Assembly (NCBI RefSeq): GCF_019704315.1
Contig: NZ_AP024597.1
Span: forward strand, 806,001-870,000
From: Stygiolobus caldivivus
Lineage (GTDB): Archaea > Thermoproteota > Thermoprotei_A > Sulfolobales > Sulfolobaceae
Direction: 5' to 3'
DNA: 64,000 nt
In this document: piece by piece, positions 62,737-64,000 of the stretch
How the letters are laid out: each line of letters starts with the position of its first letter
Numbering within the stretch: the stretch's first letter is position 1
The notes under the pieces: generated by a model
Told to the model about the DNA's origin: nothing
The model's database searches: none
What the model saw: only the letters and a program-made list of their open reading frames with translations
Made by a program: the position numbers and the translations under genes

Positions 62737-63046
62737 GAGGAAGGAGATCCTAGCCCACGCCAGGGAATACGTCAAGGAAATAAAGAGGATATGTGTAGAA
62801 GAGATAGACCATAACTGTAGAGTTATCCTCTTCGGCTCGGTAGCTAGAGGGAATTACAGAGTAGACAGTGACATAGACGTGCTGTCAATTACAGAGCTGG
62901 CAGATGATGTGTGGAGGAGGGCTGAGATCGCTTTAAAAATTCACAAAGAGTTAGGTTTTAGTGACCCCTTAGAACTCCACATAGTCACTCCACGCGTTTA
63001 TGAAGAGTGGTATAAAAAGTTCATTGACGTGTATGAAGAGTTCTAG
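62720..63046 (+). CDS. Minimal nucleotidyltransferase (MNT), active-site complete
   Basis: A 108-residue nucleotidyltransferase with the full signature LFGSVARGNYRVDSDIDVLS at about residues 37-56 (GSxARG, Asp51 and Asp53) and the third acidic residue in DPLELHIV. It overlaps the HEPN gene upstream. The C-terminal part (YEEWYKKFIDVY) is repeated in the stub at 34299-34369, which shows another, now lost, copy in the window. Confidence 0.88.
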   Translation: MSWWNKRKEILAHAREYVKEIKRICVEEIDHNCRVILFGSVARGNYRVDSDIDVLSITELADDVWRRAEIALKIHKELGFSDPLELHIVTPRVYEEWYKKFIDVYEEF

Positions 63047-63201
63047 ATAGGCCGGAAAACCGTCTTTGTAACTCCAGCCCGTAGAGGTACCTCATATCCG
63101 GTTCGGGGGCTCACAGTAGACCGAAGAAAGCCGTCAAGTCAGGGGAGTGTCAAAGAGGTCTACCGTTATCAGGACCATTAGGACGTGTCCGTGTAAGGCC
63201 C

Positions 63202-63220
63202 TTATCACGATTGGTGATAA
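63202..63220. other. Hairpin in the gene-free gap before the UDG gene
   Basis: TTATCAC (63202-63208), loop GATTG, GTGATAA (63214-63220): a perfect 7-bp stem, about 120 nt before the UDG start. Nothing else is supported in 63047-63342. Confidence 0.35.
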
Positions 63221-63342
63221 TGGTGTAATCCCCCCACCGTTTTGGCCACATTTAGGAACGTGGGTGGTCAACGACTGAGACGTGAAGGCTTTCAAAGTTA
63301 AGTTTCTCTCAGTTTATTTTGGCTGTAACCTATATATTTCAC

Positions 63343-63987
63343 ATGGGATTATTAGGAGAGGAGCTTTACAGCTGTAGTTTATGCCCTAGGCTAAAAGACT
63401 ACACCCTGTCTATAACTCCTCCCCCACGTTTTAGGGGTTGGGTTTATTGGTCTAAACCGGTCCCGGGGTTTGGAGACCCTAAAGCCAAGATCATGCTAGT
63501 CGGTCTTGCACCGGCTGCGCATGGAGGGAACAGGACTGGGAGGAGTTTTACCGGTGACCAATCGGGCCAATGGGTCGTCCGTGGGCTCTATGAAATAGGG
63601 TTAGCGAACAGGCCCGAGAGCGTGTCAAGGGATGACGGCTTAGAGCTAAAGTGTGTTTATATTACGAATGCCGTAAAGTGCGCTCCTCCCGAAAACAGGC
63701 CGTTAAATGACGAGGTCAGGAACTGTGCTACTACATGGCTCTTGAAGGAGATAACTTCTCTAAGCGACCTCAAGGTTATCTTAACCCTAGGGAGGATAGC
63801 GTTTTTCAGCATTTCCATGTTGCTCAACTTTAACGAGAAGTTCCAGCACGGAAAGGAGGTGAAAGCTGGTAAGTACATTGTGCTTGCAAGTTATCATGTG
63901 AGTGCCCAAAATACGAGGACTGGTAGACTCACATGGGAGGAGTGGATAAGGGTATTACGTAGGGCTAAAGATCTGGCAGGATGTTAA
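63343..63987 (+). CDS. Uracil-DNA glycosylase, family 5 (UDGb)
   Basis: A 214-residue base-excision repair enzyme that removes uracil and other deaminated bases from DNA. It starts at ATG 63343; an in-frame TTG at 63319 would place the TATA element inside the gene. The [4Fe-4S] ligands are in CSLCPRL (residues 11 and 14), KCAPP (about 112) and NC (about 128). The catalytic motif of family 5, GLAPAAHGGNRTGR, lies at about 54-67. The His motif near the end is YHVSAQNTRTGR. A TATA-like CTATATATT lies just upstream. Confidence 0.92.
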   Translation: MGLLGEELYSCSLCPRLKDYTLSITPPPRFRGWVYWSKPVPGFGDPKAKIMLVGLAPAAHGGNRTGRSFTGDQSGQWVVRGLYEIGLANRPESVSRDDGLELKCVYITNAVKCAPPENRPLNDEVRNCATTWLLKEITSLSDLKVILTLGRIAFFSISMLLNFNEKFQHGKEVKAGKYIVLASYHVSAQNTRTGRLTWEEWIRVLRRAKDLAGC

Positions 63988-64000
63988 AGTTAGTAATTTT

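Overview
The window is a stretch of chromosome from a thermoacidophilic crenarchaeon, almost certainly of the order Sulfolobales. The evidence is a SoxM-type terminal oxidase locus with a fused subunit I/III, sulfocyanin, Rieske protein and cytochrome b, together with the archaeal pantoate kinase/phosphopantothenate synthetase route to CoA. Many genes look leaderless, with an A/T-rich TATA element about 25-30 nt before the start codon. The sequence is AT-rich with heavy use of ATA, AGG and AGA codons. The genus cannot be fixed from the sequence alone. No rRNA, tRNA or CRISPR array was seen.

Layout. 1-4.3 kb: partial queD-like gene, a degenerate nucleotidyltransferase/HEPN pair, an MptE-like pterin kinase whose start is unclear, an isopropylmalate/homocitrate synthase-family enzyme and a metallo-hydrolase. 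4.3-5.9 kb: gene-poor, with a divergent pair of ribbon-helix-helix proteins flanked by strong hairpins. 5.9-11 kb: Lrp-type RAM protein, an ABC-2 exporter, and the CoA cluster (panB, phosphopantothenate synthetase, pantoate kinase). 11-19 kb: a flavin/Fe-S oxidoreductase, a secreted protein with an ABC-2-like membrane partner, and MFS and APC transporters. 19-31.7 kb: small hypotheticals, an arginine-deiminase-family enzyme, UppP and a PAP2 phosphatase, an acyl-CoA dehydrogenase operon, DUF302, a TFS-like zinc-ribbon protein without the cleavage loop, a secreted phosphoesterase, a polytopic Fe-S membrane protein and a methyltransferase.

31.8-39.8 kb is an accessory island. It holds a transposase relic, a two-gene ABC-type ATPase plus TOPRIM module resembling a split OLD/PARIS-like nuclease (the TOPRIM gene carries a frameshift at an A6 run), a nucleotidyltransferase stub, a two-gene zinc-ribbon/membrane unit, a decayed vapC, a PaREP1-like gene, a HepT-MntA toxin-antitoxin pair and a divergent N-lobe-deficient HipA-like kinase. 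This is the most likely place for an undescribed system.

39.8-49 kb: ABC exporter with a small membrane-anchored partner, a large S/T-rich surface protein, an Ldh2-family dehydrogenase, several small membrane proteins, DUF72, a TusA-like protein and VapBC with direct repeats upstream. 49.9-59.4 kb: respiratory locus, with soxF-soxG and soxE-soxH-soxI on the + strand and soxM on the - strand, plus uncharacterised membrane genes between them. 59.5-64 kb: GYD protein, TPP-dependent decarboxylase-type enzyme, a second HEPN/nucleotidyltransferase pair and a family 5 uracil-DNA glycosylase.

Two decayed homologous tails (49.6 and 62.1 kb) and several broken reading frames show that the gene-poor gaps are partly graveyards of mobile elements and toxin genes.
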